This document shows, piece by piece, positions 1 to 9,110 of a stretch of DNA of 64,000 nt. Below the pieces are notes generated by a model. The model did no database searches, was not told the origin of the DNA, and saw only the letters and a program-made list of their open reading frames with translations. The position numbers were made by a program, and so were the translations under genes. Source of the DNA: Spirochaetales bacterium (GTDB lineage: Bacteria > Spirochaetota > Spirochaetia > UBA9216); contig JAEINK010000005.1 in the NCBI GenBank assembly GCA_016342585.1, positions 1 through 64,000 of the forward strand, given 5' to 3'. Within the stretch, counting starts at the first letter, position 1; each line of letters begins with the position of its first letter.

Positions 1-279
1 AAGTGTTTCCACCCGCAGATTGAAGAAGCGGCTAATATCGCCCAGGCCTGAAGCTGAATTGAGATGCTGCAGAAGCCGAACATAACTGACTCTCTTTTTT
101 GCATAATAATCGATTGAGAAGGTCTGGGAAGAAAAAGTCATTCCGCAGGCTTTGCAGCGGTAACGATGGACTGTACCAAAGGCTCTTGAAGGGTAGGTTC
201 CATACTTAACATACCAGGAATCCTTATCAGGATTGTGAAATTGTGTGCATTTTGGGTTAGGACAACAGGGGATTTCCAT
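1..279 (-). CDS. Transposase-like zinc-ribbon protein, N-terminal part (runs off left edge)
   Basis: Open frame of 93 codons from the ATG at 279 to the window edge without a stop, so the gene is truncated by the window and not necessarily broken. The N-terminus reads MEIPCCPNPKC, followed by a second CxxCG knuckle (RCKACGMTF), which together can form a zinc ribbon. A basic, helix-rich segment follows (KKRVSYVRLLQHL) that looks like a helix-turn-helix. This arrangement is common at the N-terminus of IS1/IS1595-type and related transposases, but no catalytic DDE residues fall inside the window, so the family cannot be fixed. It is the only mobile-element-like gene in the window and lies just downstream of the arsenic genes. 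Confidence 0.55.
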   Translation of the reverse strand, partial: MEIPCCPNPKCTQFHNPDKDSWYVKYGTYPSRAFGTVHRYRCKACGMTFSSQTFSIDYYAKKRVSYVRLLQHLNSASGLGDISRFFNLRVETL

Positions 280-402
280 ACGATACTCCTTACTAATTTG
301 TTTCTTAATAAGGAATACCGGGGAATTTGTGCTCCTGCTTCAGATCAACAGGCTTTGGGGCACTATGAAATCTTTTCATATTACCAAAAGAGGATTATAT
401 CT

Positions 403-448
403 ATCAGGTTTGAAATCAACCTGATGAAGCAGGCGGATTTCAAACCTG
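403..448. repeat. Nested alternative hairpins downstream of acr3
   Basis: Two mutually exclusive inverted repeats overlap here. One is ATCAGGTT (403-410) with AACCTGAT (418-425). The other is CAGGTTTGAAATC (406-418) with GATTTCAAACCTG (436-448), a perfect 13-bp stem. They sit just past the acr3 stop codon and could end or stabilise the ars transcript on the minus strand. There is no clean U-tract, and they could instead belong to the end of the neighbouring transposase-like element. Confidence 0.5.
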
Positions 449-456
449 TAAAAGGG

Positions 457-1635
457 TCAGGCTGTAAACCAGTTCCTGGTGCGTTTGCAGACTCCCACCA
501 GCATAAGCATAACGGGAACTTCGATAAGAACGCCGACGACTGTAGCCAGAGCAGCTCCGGAAGAGAGGCCAAAAATCATTACCGCCGTGGCAATCGCAAC
601 CTCAAAATGGTTTGAGGCACCTATCATTGCCGCAGGAGCGGCGTCCTCATACTTAAGCTTCATTAGCCTGGCAAGACCGTAGCCTAACCCGAAAATAAGT
701 GTCGTCTGAATAAAGAGAGGAATTGAAATATATACGATGGTCATCGGGTTAGCCACAATAACCTCACCCTTAAAACTGAAGAGAAGAACCAGAGTTATAA
801 GGAGAGCCACAATCGTAATCGGTGTAAGGATATGAAGAAACTTCTCCTTAAACCACTCCTCTCCCCTGGTCTTGATAATCAATTTTCTTGATATATACCC
901 CGCGGCAACAGGAAGAGCGACATAGATTCCTACCGATAAGAGCAGAGCCTGCCATGGAACGGGGAGTTTACCCACACCCAGAAGAAAACCGCCAAGAAGG
1001 CCGTAGAGCACAAGCATCACCAACGAGTTGATCGCCACCATGACAAGGGTAAGACCATCATTCCCCTTTGCCAAATATCCCCAGACCAGAACCATGGCAG
1101 TACAGGGGGCAATTCCAAGGAGGATACATCCGGCGAAGTAACTCCTCCAAAGCGGAATTTCCAGCATCTTAATACCCTCATGAAGGATAACCCTTCCGTC
1201 ACCATGAATGGAACCGACAGGTAAATCCAGACCCAGGGGCATTTTCACCAGATCAACCGCATCCACACCGATAAAGCCTTTCAAAAGGAAGCCGAGGAAG
1301 AACATTGAAATGGCGTACATGGTGAAGGGCTTTATAAACCAGTTTATAAAGAGGGTCAGGAAAACAGGTTTTCCACTTTTACCTGCTCGTACCACACTTG
1401 AGAAATCAATCTTTACCATTATGGGATACATCATAAAAAACAGACAGATCGCGATGGGAACAGAAATAACAGAGGCCCCATTCACCTTGATGGCCATACT
1501 ATCCAGAGTCCGTGCCAGGTTAGGAGCAACCTTTCCAAGCAGAATTCCTCCGACAATACAAAGGGCAACCCAGAGGGTAAGGTACTTCTCGAAGGGATTG
1601 GACATCCTTCTTTCATTGGAATTTGTATTACGCAT
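457..1635 (-). CDS. acr3: Arsenite efflux transporter, ACR3 family
   Basis: Encodes 392 residues with about ten hydrophobic segments, the usual ACR3 size. It exports arsenite (and possibly antimonite) across the inner membrane, driven by the proton motive force. The diagnostic ACR3 stretch in the fourth membrane segment is intact ([19 protein letters not shown]), including the Cys that the family needs for metalloid transport. The C-terminal part carries the conserved [12 protein letters not shown] segment. The ATG at 1635 has GGAG six bases upstream. It lies 11 bp downstream of arsC in the same direction, so the two form an operon in which arsenate is reduced and then expelled. No arsR is adjacent. 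Confidence 0.95.
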   Translation of the reverse strand: MRNTNSNERRMSNPFEKYLTLWVALCIVGGILLGKVAPNLARTLDSMAIKVNGASVISVPIAICLFFMMYPIMVKIDFSSVVRAGKSGKPVFLTLFINWFIKPFTMYAISMFFLGFLLKGFIGVDAVDLVKMPLGLDLPVGSIHGDGRVILHEGIKMLEIPLWRSYFAGCILLGIAPCTAMVLVWGYLAKGNDGLTLVMVAINSLVMLVLYGLLGGFLLGVGKLPVPWQALLLSVGIYVALPVAAGYISRKLIIKTRGEEWFKEKFLHILTPITIVALLITLVLLFSFKGEVIVANPMTIVYISIPLFIQTTLIFGLGYGLARLMKLKYEDAAPAAMIGASNHFEVAIATAVMIFGLSSGAALATVVGVLIEVPVMLMLVGVCKRTRNWFTA

Positions 1636-1646
1636 TTAATACTCCT

Positions 1647-2090
1647 TTACAACCCCAGAATTCCGGGAAGGGTTTCTACATAGGTCCGAATTTCATCACG
1701 AACCTGCCGGTAAGCATCAATCTGCTCCTCTTCGGTTCCTCCCCTGGCGGCGATCTCCTTTGCCAGAGCAGGTGGGTCTTCAAACCCTTTGTGGATCTTC
1801 TTTCCACGGCCGAGGTAGACAGGACAGTTCTCGGCAGCATGACCGCAGACGGTAATAACACAATCGAAAATGATATCTTTAAACTCACTGGAGTTCTGAG
1901 ATTTATGATTTGAAATATCAACGCCAGCCTCGGCCATAACCTTGACGGCATTGGGATTCAACCCGTGGGTTTCAATCCCGGCGGAATAGACTTCTATCTC
2001 ATCACCCTTAAGATGACGGGTCCAGCCTTCGGCCATCTGGCTCCGGCATGAATTACCGGTACAGAGAAAAAGCAGCTTTATCTTACTCAT
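1647..2090 (-). CDS. arsC: Arsenate reductase, low-molecular-weight phosphatase fold, thioredoxin-coupled
   Basis: A 147-residue cytosolic enzyme reducing arsenate to arsenite. The P-loop CTGNSCRSQ near the N-terminus contains the nucleophilic Cys and the second conserved Cys. The third redox Cys lies in the TVCGHAAENCP stretch near residue 80, as in thioredoxin-dependent ArsC of the Bacillus type. Two in-frame ATGs lie side by side (2093 and 2090); AAGGAG is better spaced for the second, so I start at 2090. It is the first gene of the arsC-acr3 operon and is preceded by a good sigma-70-like promoter. Confidence 0.93.
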   Translation of the reverse strand: MSKIKLLFLCTGNSCRSQMAEGWTRHLKGDEIEVYSAGIETHGLNPNAVKVMAEAGVDISNHKSQNSSEFKDIIFDCVITVCGHAAENCPVYLGRGKKIHKGFEDPPALAKEIAARGGTEEEQIDAYRQVRDEIRTYVETLPGILGL

Positions 2091-2116
2091 CATGTCTCCT
2101 TCAAAACTATTGTCAT

Positions 2117-2161
2117 TTAGCTAACTAACTAATTATTATTCAATTATTGATGACCAGTCAA
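2117..2161 (-). promoter_or_regulatory. Promoter of the arsC-acr3 operon with tandem TTAG repeat
   Basis: On the minus strand, TTGACT (2161-2156) and TAATAA (2138-2133) are separated by exactly 17 bp, a near-consensus sigma-70 promoter. Just downstream, at the expected start site, the minus strand has three tandem TTAG units ending in the palindrome TTAGCTAA (2132-2117). A repressor such as an ArsR encoded elsewhere could bind there; that is inference. Confidence 0.6.
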
Positions 2162-2252
2162 GTAAGATTTCGCTCTACCATCCATGGAGATTGAGATTTA
2201 ACTGATTTTTAATATTTATACCGATTTTAAGATGGTGTTCCGGGGGAGCCAA

Positions 2253-3191
2253 TCAGCCTCCCCGCCGCTCCTTAGAGCGTTTATCATTGATAATCGTCAT
2301 ATGCTCGGCTGTGATAAGGGAAATTCCATTCTCTTTTGCCCAGCCTACACATCCGGTTAAAACACGATTCAGGAAAACCCGGGGAACTTTAACAAGGCCG
2401 GCACAGGCTTCTTCAGTAAAGCGGATGTCAGGGTCGATCCGCTCAGAGGCATGCATGACAACAGAAACATCGACTCCCTTGGTTTCAGGGATAGGCTCCC
2501 GGAGGGGAGGACGGTGCCTCATATACCAGAAACTGCTGTTGTCCCGGTAACCGTAATCCACAGGAACTGAGGGAAAATTCCCACGTTTAGATCCATTAAT
2601 GATTGTATTCTGAAACTCCTCCTTCATAAGGATCCTGTCCACCCGAAGGATAAAATGTGCCCCGGTCTCACTGGTTATACCATTAAAATCGTGATAGGGA
2701 GGCTTATAGAACTCCTGAACCCTGTCATTTTCGGCACCGTCAAGCTCCTTCATCCAGGTACATTCAAACACCTGAAAAGCCTGAGAAACGATCTTGGGAA
2801 AAACCGAATCCGGATTCTCCCGGGCCATAAGCCCCTCCTCCAGCTGAAAGATGGTACTCTTCATCTTCTCTTCCGGTTTATCACCGGGATACCCGAGGCG
2901 GACGGCCTCCCTGAAGTACTTTCTTTCGTCTGAAATGAAATTCAAGGCACATTTATTCTTCCGTAGGAGGGCCTCAGCCGTATTTGAATTGTTCCGGCAG
3001 CAAAGCAGCATGGCATAATAATCCTTCCCGGCCACATAGTAGGGAAAGCAGAGGGAGTAGGACCCAAGGGAGGTTGTCCCGTCTTCACAGAGGGTGGAAA
3101 CCATGATAGTCGGCATGGGGTAGAAAGCCGAAGTCTGATAAAAATTATCCACAATCCTCAAGTTTTTAAAACTGCTAATTTGGTCACTCAT
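2253..3191 (-). CDS. Flavin reductase-like / FMN-binding split-barrel protein
   Basis: A 312-residue soluble protein. Its N-terminal half looks like the flavin reductase-like split barrel, which binds FMN (residues about 15-120: an opening with MPTIMVSTL, then GTTSLGSYSLCFPYYV and CALNFIS). The C-terminal half adds a longer extension seen in some members. The substrate is unknown; relatives reduce flavins or bind FMN for other electron transfers. The start at 3191 is fixed by the ATGA overlap with the stop of the upstream phosphorylase gene; the in-frame codons further upstream lie inside that gene. Translational coupling to a sugar phosphorylase is unexpected. Confidence 0.75.
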   Translation of the reverse strand: MSDQISSFKNLRIVDNFYQTSAFYPMPTIMVSTLCEDGTTSLGSYSLCFPYYVAGKDYYAMLLCCRNNSNTAEALLRKNKCALNFISDERKYFREAVRLGYPGDKPEEKMKSTIFQLEEGLMARENPDSVFPKIVSQAFQVFECTWMKELDGAENDRVQEFYKPPYHDFNGITSETGAHFILRVDRILMKEEFQNTIINGSKRGNFPSVPVDYGYRDNSSFWYMRHRPPLREPIPETKGVDVSVVMHASERIDPDIRFTEEACAGLVKVPRVFLNRVLTGCVGWAKENGISLITAEHMTIINDKRSKERRGG

Positions 3192-5626
3192 TTTGCTTTC
3201 AACCACATTCTACCAAAGGGTCCTAATTTCAAAGAGACCCGCCCGTCTGTTACAGGTATCTCGTCACCGGTGAAGTGATCAATCATTAAAACGGAGTCTG
3301 TCGTAAGGGGTACAGAAACAGTGAGTGTATCCTCGGAAAGGTTCACAATAGTGATGGTAGAATCCTCACCACAGCTGTTAAGAATTGCCGCAACAGGAGC
3401 TCCTGAAGGAAGGTCCACAACCGAAGCCTCCTCCCCCCTGAAATGGAGAGCAGGGTCCGAATCCACCAGACCGATGAGTGTATTGATCCCTGTGGCCACC
3501 CTTGAAGTAAAACTGAAAGGATCTTCAAGCAGGGGCAGAATTTCATCATAATCTGTCCGGGTACGCTTTATATCCCGAAGCTCACCACTCTTTTCAACAC
3601 GCCCATAATCATTGGGAAGCCCAAGTAGATCATTAAAATAGATAGTCTTTACATTCCGGCCCATAACCGAAAAGGCCAGGGTCTGAAAAGCGAGAAATCT
3701 CTCGGCTTCAAGTTCAACCCTCCCTTCCGGGAGTTCAGGCAGAGAATTCCTGGTTGTGATACAAAGCTCATAAGGATCCCTTCCGGATAGAATCCGTGTG
3801 AAGAAGAACGAGACATCCGCTTTATACCCCTCCCGGCCCAATTCGGGATAGGTTGAAAAAACTGTCTCCAGGGATTGTATCTCATCCTGTAGTTTCATAT
3901 TCCCTGCTGAATCCACGGGTTTAAAAAACATTTCCCTGGCACACCCTTTTTCAAGACCGATCTCACCGCAGAATTTTCCCCAATCTGCTTCGGACGATTC
4001 CCGCAGGGGAATGGATTTATATTTAACATACCCCTTATTGGCAAGAACAGCCTCGGTAAGGACCCTGCGTTCACTGAACTTCATAAGGTCCATACTTCCC
4101 CGAACAGATTTACCATCATGGCTTTCAGAGAGGGAAAACCGGATACTCTCGGGTGGAATATCAAATTCATTGATTTTTTCAAAGATCCTCTTCAGGATGG
4201 AGGGGTCCTTCAAATGGAAGACGGCGGGAAGGAGACTGGCCAGGTGAAAATCGTGCATCATGGGTGGAGCGGCACTCTTTGCCGTCATCTGGTTCAGGAT
4301 CGTTGTCAGACTGTCATTGACCTCCAAATTAGGGATCATCCTCGGACTGATACACTCCATGGAGAGGTACACAATTTTCATGAGTTGATCAAGCTCGGGA
4401 AGACCGAAACAGGATGTCCCCCACTTCTTGAACGCATAATTTACCGCATCCAGCCTGAGCATATTCAAATCCTTTGCAAGATACCAGACGAGGTCGCCAC
4501 AAAACGCCTTAAGCCCCTCGAAGGTGGTTGTGTTAACATCAACCTGAACATGGCTGAAAGTGGTAAGAGCCCGGATCTCCTCTCCAAAAATCCGCCAATT
4601 ATCCCTCTCGAAAATGGCCACACCCGCGGCGGAATCCATGGTGGAAAAACCGGCAGCTTCCAGAAGTTTCATCCTGGAATTAATCTCATCCTTGAAAATA
4701 TAGGGTATATGCTGGACTTCCTGTGTCCTGGAAAGGGTAAATATCGTTTCAATATCTACCCCCCCCTCTTTGAGCCAGCTGATAAAATCGGAAAGGATGG
4801 AATAATCCTCTTCCAGAAGCATCTGATCATTCCTTACCTTTTCATATAAATAAAGGATCCCGATTACTTCAGAATCAAGTACGACCCCGGTCTCTTCAAT
4901 GATAAGGTTTCTCATTATCCCGGCCTGAACATTGTAGGGCATAGTGTTATAGGGGACCGACTCTGGAACTCTTCTGAAGATCGAAAAGAGGGGAAATGGT
5001 CGCGGGCGGAAAACCCGGTCAAAACTCCCGGCAGCCTTAAGCGCCTCATACTCCTTGAACTTAAAGGTGTAGAAGGTTCGGCCGGCCTCATCATCACCTT
5101 CAAGATAGGCCTTGAAAGCCGGATTATCGATATCCACATGACCCATAACCAGGTCATTCATAGAGAAATAGCGATGGACGAGATCCGCAAAGAATTCATT
5201 GGAACCAAAGGGTTCATGTATGGAGTCCCTTACCACCTGAGAAAAATAGCCGTCATTAAAACGCCCCTCTGCCACGGTACAGGCGGGGAGGATATGAAGC
5301 CCTCCCACTGCGGGGAACCATCGTTTTATAAATCCATCCAGGGTAACAAGACTCTCCTCGCCATCCCGGCTGATACTGTCAGCATAGGTGATAACCGTAG
5401 TTTTCTGACTTACCCTGGAAAGTGGATCCGAAGGATCGTAGGCAAGGTCGAGCTCCTTAAGCTCCTCAGATTTCTCTTCCCAGCCGCGTTCAAGCCGGCC
5501 GAACCAGTATTCACTTATCTTCAGGGCCAGGTCACCATATTCGGTTTCCGGATAAGTGGCGAAAAAGAGGTCTTTAATCTCCTTCAATTTTTTCGAGTCT
5601 AATGGATTCCATTTGTTTTCTTTCAT
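3188..5626 (-). CDS. GH13_18-type sugar phosphorylase (sucrose/glucosylglycerate phosphorylase-like) with internal insertion
   Basis: An 812-residue cytosolic enzyme of the sucrose phosphorylase group. Members of this group split alpha-glucosides with phosphate to give glucose 1-phosphate. Visible family features are VITYADSIS (about 78-86), FRPRPFPL (206-213), the nucleophile Asp393 in MLRLDAVNYAFKKWGTSCF, a likely acid/base Glu435, and the SESHDG motif with Asp504. The C-terminus has NDYGRVEKSGELRDIKR, typical of the subfamily. Family enzymes are usually about 480-580 residues. The extra length is largely explained by some 130 residues (about 220-355) inserted between FRPR and the strand leading to Asp393. 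The substrate cannot be told; glucosylglycerate or a sucrose-like glucoside are candidates. Confidence 0.8.
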   Translation of the reverse strand: MKENKWNPLDSKKLKEIKDLFFATYPETEYGDLALKISEYWFGRLERGWEEKSEELKELDLAYDPSDPLSRVSQKTTVITYADSISRDGEESLVTLDGFIKRWFPAVGGLHILPACTVAEGRFNDGYFSQVVRDSIHEPFGSNEFFADLVHRYFSMNDLVMGHVDIDNPAFKAYLEGDDEAGRTFYTFKFKEYEALKAAGSFDRVFRPRPFPLFSIFRRVPESVPYNTMPYNVQAGIMRNLIIEETGVVLDSEVIGILYLYEKVRNDQMLLEEDYSILSDFISWLKEGGVDIETIFTLSRTQEVQHIPYIFKDEINSRMKLLEAAGFSTMDSAAGVAIFERDNWRIFGEEIRALTTFSHVQVDVNTTTFEGLKAFCGDLVWYLAKDLNMLRLDAVNYAFKKWGTSCFGLPELDQLMKIVYLSMECISPRMIPNLEVNDSLTTILNQMTAKSAAPPMMHDFHLASLLPAVFHLKDPSILKRIFEKINEFDIPPESIRFSLSESHDGKSVRGSMDLMKFSERRVLTEAVLANKGYVKYKSIPLRESSEADWGKFCGEIGLEKGCAREMFFKPVDSAGNMKLQDEIQSLETVFSTYPELGREGYKADVSFFFTRILSGRDPYELCITTRNSLPELPEGRVELEAERFLAFQTLAFSVMGRNVKTIYFNDLLGLPNDYGRVEKSGELRDIKRTRTDYDEILPLLEDPFSFTSRVATGINTLIGLVDSDPALHFRGEEASVVDLPSGAPVAAILNSCGEDSTITIVNLSEDTLTVSVPLTTDSVLMIDHFTGDEIPVTDGRVSLKLGPFGRMWLKAK

Positions 5627-5657
5627 ATAACAATTGTAGAAAGAGACATTCCACCTG

Positions 5658-5695
5658 TCAATCAGATTTGATTTTTCAATCAGATAGTGTATGAT
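5658..5695 (+). promoter_or_regulatory. Possible promoter with direct repeats before the diguanylate cyclase gene
   Basis: TCAATCAGAT occurs twice (5658-5667 and 5676-5685), 18 bp apart. Between and beyond them, TTGATT (5668-5673) and TATGAT (5690-5695) are spaced by 16 bp and could be -35 and -10 boxes. Transcription would then begin almost at the ATG at 5702, giving a leaderless or very short-leader mRNA, which fits the lack of a Shine-Dalgarno sequence there. Confidence 0.35.
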
Positions 5696-5701
5696 TTATG
5701 C

Positions 5702-7156
5702 ATGTTAAACCGAAAACATCAGCAGCCAATCACAATTTTAAGCGTGATTATTGTTACCGCTTTCCTTGGAACCAGCATTTTAACGTTTTTCAGCACAAGG
5801 AATTCACTTGAGAAAGAAGTTTTCACCTCTTCCCTGCCGCTTTTAAGTGAAAATATATATTCAGAAATAAAACAGAACCTTACACAACCGATCAATATTT
5901 CCTCCACCATGGCCAGAGATTCATTCCTTATAAACTGGATCAATTCCGGTGAAGAGGATGTCGTAAAAATAAAGCAATACCTGAGTATGATTAAAGATGA
6001 ATACAACCTCTTCACAGCCTTTTACATTTCCGAGCAAACCGGAAACTACTATTATTACGATGGAATCCTGAAAAAAATCAGTCCGGAGGATGATCACGAT
6101 AGCTGGTATTATACATTCATCAGTTCCGGAAAAGCATACGATCTGGATGTAGACACCAATCAGGCGGCCGATGATAAACTGACAATCTTTATCAATCATA
6201 GGGTAAAAGGATTCGATGATCAGCTTCTGGGTGTTATCGGCGTGGGTATCGAATGGGAAAATATATCGCAAAACCTGAAGGAAAAAGAAGAAAAATATAA
6301 CAAGATAATATACCTAACCGACGACGAAGGTATTATTCAAGTGAACACAGACCAGGAATCGGTAGAAAGTGCTTCTGTCTTCAGTGCTATAGGGATCAAT
6401 AATGATGATGCCACCACCACCCTTCTCACAGAAAAGGGGGGACCAACTGATAAAATCCTTGATTTTGGACACGATAAGATTCTGATCAGTGCACGGTACA
6501 TTCCGGAATTAGATTGGTTTATTATTATCCATCAGCTTGAATCAAAGTTCCTGGCACCGGCTAAAAAAACATTACTTTTAAATATTATTGTGGGAGCACT
6601 AACAACCTTACTATTAATATTACTCAGCTATCTGACCATCAGCAAGTATCGAGATCAGATGGAAAAAATGGCAAGCACCGATACCCTGACCCAGATCTCC
6701 AACCGCAGAGAATTTGAAAAGAGATTCGAGGAAGTCAGGTACAGGACAGAACGTTACAACATCACAGCCTCAATAATTATTCTTGATATTGATAATTTCA
6801 AACTCATCAATGACAGGCGGGGCCATCTAACAGGAGATAAGGTTCTCATTCTGCTAACCGAAACGATCAATGAGCTGATCCGGCCGGATGATCTCTTTGC
6901 ACGCTGGGGAGGCGATGAGTTTATCATTCTGCTGGAAAAAGAGAGAGTAGATGCCATCGCCCTCTCCAACCGGCTGATGGAAGCACTGAGAAAAAGAAAG
7001 GTTGAGGCTGAACTGAATTTAAAAAATGAACTCACCCTGAGTATCGGTGTTACAGAGTACCTCAAAGGTGAGGACCTTAATAACTGCATATCCAGAGCCG
7101 ATAAAGCACTATATCAATCCAAGGATAAAGGGAAGAATACGATCAGTTTCCTGTGA
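5702..7156 (+). CDS. Membrane-bound diguanylate cyclase with extracytoplasmic sensor
   Basis: A 484-residue inner-membrane protein. It has an N-terminal membrane segment (about 10-28), a Cache-like periplasmic sensor region to about residue 285, a second membrane helix (about 290-312) and a C-terminal GGDEF domain. The active-site motif is canonical (RWGGDEF), and an RPDD inhibitory I-site lies five residues before it, so this should be an active, product-inhibited enzyme making c-di-GMP from two GTP. The reading frame opens at a GTG at 5687, but ATG 5702 looks more natural. It is divergent from the phosphorylase gene and overlaps the convergent MerR gene by 14 bp at the 3' end. The ligand sensed is unknown. 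Confidence 0.9.
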   Translation: MLNRKHQQPITILSVIIVTAFLGTSILTFFSTRNSLEKEVFTSSLPLLSENIYSEIKQNLTQPINISSTMARDSFLINWINSGEEDVVKIKQYLSMIKDEYNLFTAFYISEQTGNYYYYDGILKKISPEDDHDSWYYTFISSGKAYDLDVDTNQAADDKLTIFINHRVKGFDDQLLGVIGVGIEWENISQNLKEKEEKYNKIIYLTDDEGIIQVNTDQESVESASVFSAIGINNDDATTTLLTEKGGPTDKILDFGHDKILISARYIPELDWFIIIHQLESKFLAPAKKTLLLNIIVGALTTLLLILLSYLTISKYRDQMEKMASTDTLTQISNRREFEKRFEEVRYRTERYNITASIIILDIDNFKLINDRRGHLTGDKVLILLTETINELIRPDDLFARWGGDEFIILLEKERVDAIALSNRLMEALRKRKVEAELNLKNELTLSIGVTEYLKGEDLNNCISRADKALYQSKDKGKNTISFL

Positions 7157-7901
7157 TCCCTGTTTCAATTTCGACATAATTCTTTACGGCTTCATAGATA
7201 AACCCCGCAAGGAGGGGATCCATCTTGTCAAATTTCTCCTTGAACCGCGGGTCCACGGAGTATGTTTCCGCCAATCCTGGCAGTTGCTCCAGTGATGGAG
7301 TCCAGAAATGCTCAATACTTTTCCGCCATTTAAAAACAGTCGCCATAACTTCATTTGAATATGGACAGGCGGGGATGAGAGCCTTGAACTCATTGTAGAT
7401 CTCATTTGACCCATTCAGTATTTCCGCTTGCCTCTCTCTTGAATAGGAGTTCCACCGCCGGTTTGACGCTTGTACTATATCCGGATCATACCGGGCGGCC
7501 GCCGCTTTTTCATATTTAACTTGCTCTTCCTCCGAAAATCCTCTAAACACATCTTCTGCCTTCATATATAAACCTTCCTGTAAATGTAAAATTGTATTGT
7601 CTACCGTAGATACAAGCCGCTCAAGCCGGTTTACTTTTTCTCTCAACTTCAGCCTATGTTCTGCCAGCGCTTCTATCAGATTAAACCCCTCTTCATGGAT
7701 GATCTCACCAATTTCCTCCAGGGAAAAGCCTAATTCACGATAGAAGAGAATTTGCTGTAGTTTCAGAATTGCCTCCTGTTCATAATATCTATACCCGTTG
7801 GCGCCAATCCGGGTAGGAGGAAGAAGTCCTGACAAGTCATAATACCTGATTGTGCGGCTGGAAACTCCCGCCGCTTCTGCTATTTGTTTTACGGTCAACA
7901 T
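7143..7901 (-). CDS. MerR-family transcriptional regulator with TipAS-type ligand domain
   Basis: 252 residues. The N-terminal 70 residues are a textbook MerR winged helix (VKQIAEAAGVSSRTIRYYDLSGLLPP, then NGYRYY). A coiled-coil dimerisation helix follows at about 75-115. The C-terminal half resembles the TipAS domain, a globin-like drug-binding fold of TipA/Mta-type multidrug regulators (note the alternating KYEKAAAARYDPDIVQASNRRW-like helices). It probably activates drug or stress genes by re-aligning a long-spacer promoter. No obvious dedicated target gene is adjacent; it may control itself and the hydrolase upstream. No clear Shine-Dalgarno sequence precedes the ATG at 7901. Confidence 0.85.
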   Translation of the reverse strand: MLTVKQIAEAAGVSSRTIRYYDLSGLLPPTRIGANGYRYYEQEAILKLQQILFYRELGFSLEEIGEIIHEEGFNLIEALAEHRLKLREKVNRLERLVSTVDNTILHLQEGLYMKAEDVFRGFSEEEQVKYEKAAAARYDPDIVQASNRRWNSYSRERQAEILNGSNEIYNEFKALIPACPYSNEVMATVFKWRKSIEHFWTPSLEQLPGLAETYSVDPRFKEKFDKMDPLLAGFIYEAVKNYVEIETGITGN

Positions 7902-7912
7902 GAGGAAAGTAT

Positions 7913-7935
7913 AAAGGTTAACGTAAGGTAAAGGT
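7913..7935 (-). promoter_or_regulatory. Repeated ACCTT elements upstream of the MerR gene
   Basis: Reading the plus strand, AAAGGT (7913-7918), TAAGGT (7924-7929) and AAAGGT (7930-7935) repeat within 23 bp, 11 bp from the regulator's start codon. On the gene's own strand this is three ACCTT(T/A) units. MerR proteins usually bind within such short spacers, so autoregulation is plausible but not shown. Confidence 0.35.
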
Positions 7936-8009
7936 CAAATGATTTCTTGAATATTCTTCATTAAAAGAGAATTGCGGTTTGATCGATATTCTCCATACCA
8001 CCATTCCCC

Positions 8010-9053
8010 TTATTTTGGGCTGATTACCGCATTCAGAAGATCCGAAAGAGCCTGGCCAATGGATTTATAATAGCCAATAAGAGTATGCCTCATCCAGCCT
8101 GTCATGGAGAGGGCCCCATGGGGCATTCCCTTCATTTCAATGAAGGAGGCAGGAACACCATGAATTTTCAGTTTCTGATAGTACTCAAAGGCCTGATCAT
8201 GGAGAACATCAAATTCGCTGGCAACAATTACCGCCGGAGGAATATTACTAAAATCGGTATGAAGGAGGGGGGAGACTTCCGGAAGAAGAGCATCGGAAGG
8301 TTCATTCAGATAAAGATTGGTAAACCAGTTTATTTCTTTATAAGAGAGGAGGTAATCTACCCCATATCGATGAAAAGATTCTGTATCTGTATTCGAAAGA
8401 TCCACCCAGGGATAGAAGAGAAGCTGAGCCTCAATCTTTGGACCTCTACGATCCCGGGATAGAAATGGCATTATTGTAGCCAGGTTTCCCCCGGCACTCT
8501 CTCCGGCCACCCGGATATGCTCAGGATCCCCCTGATAGGCACGACAATTCTTATACGCCCATGTCAGGAAACTGTAACATGCCTCAACAGGAATGGGAAA
8601 CCTATTCTCAGGAGCCAGGGGATATTCCACAGAGAGCACAAGTGTGTTCTGATTTTTGGCGATATGCCTGCAGATTGTATCCACAGATTTTATACCGCCG
8701 CAGATAAAACCACCCCCATGATAGTATATCGTTACAGGGAGGTTTTTCTCATCCGAAGGTATATAGAATTTAAAGGGAATATTATAATCCTCAGTTTCCG
8801 CAGATCGCTCCCCGACCCTATGCATTTTCGTCCTTACACCTTCAAGGAGCTTGATATTCTTAAGCAGTTTAATCCTGAAATTATCAAGATCGTCTTCAAA
8901 GATGTGATCTCCTATCAGCTTCCGTAAAAAGATCATCTGTGCTACAGAAGGATGTAGAAGCCCCCATTTGGTCCGACGTAAAAACTGGGGAAGGACGAGG
9001 TAACTAAAAAGAAAGAAGAGAATCAATGCCATAAATATTTTAAAAAGGATCAT
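8010..9053 (-). CDS. Membrane-anchored alpha/beta hydrolase, hormone-sensitive-lipase-like esterase
   Basis: A 347-residue carboxylesterase-like protein. The oxyanion-hole motif YYHGGGFICGG, the nucleophile elbow GESAGGN, an Asp in ASEFDVLHDQA and a His in GMPHGALSM give a complete HSL-family catalytic set. An N-terminal hydrophobic helix (MILFKIFMALILFFLFSYLV) should anchor it to the membrane, with the catalytic domain on one side. The open frame extends to a TTG at 9101, but that would begin only nine bases from a palindrome in the intergenic region, so I prefer ATG 9053. It is divergent from thpR. The substrate is unknown; short acyl esters are typical. Confidence 0.8.
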   Translation of the reverse strand: MILFKIFMALILFFLFSYLVLPQFLRRTKWGLLHPSVAQMIFLRKLIGDHIFEDDLDNFRIKLLKNIKLLEGVRTKMHRVGERSAETEDYNIPFKFYIPSDEKNLPVTIYYHGGGFICGGIKSVDTICRHIAKNQNTLVLSVEYPLAPENRFPIPVEACYSFLTWAYKNCRAYQGDPEHIRVAGESAGGNLATIMPFLSRDRRGPKIEAQLLFYPWVDLSNTDTESFHRYGVDYLLSYKEINWFTNLYLNEPSDALLPEVSPLLHTDFSNIPPAVIVASEFDVLHDQAFEYYQKLKIHGVPASFIEMKGMPHGALSMTGWMRHTLIGYYKSIGQALSDLLNAVISPK

Positions 9054-9110
9054 GGGACTTATTTTAACATAGATAGCTAAAAGTGTAGATCTTAGTTTCA
9101 ACTATTTACC

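Noticed and set aside
1-600. Complete insertion sequence at the left edge
   Set aside because: Only the N-terminal third of a transposase-like protein is in view, and I could not identify terminal repeats or a target duplication.
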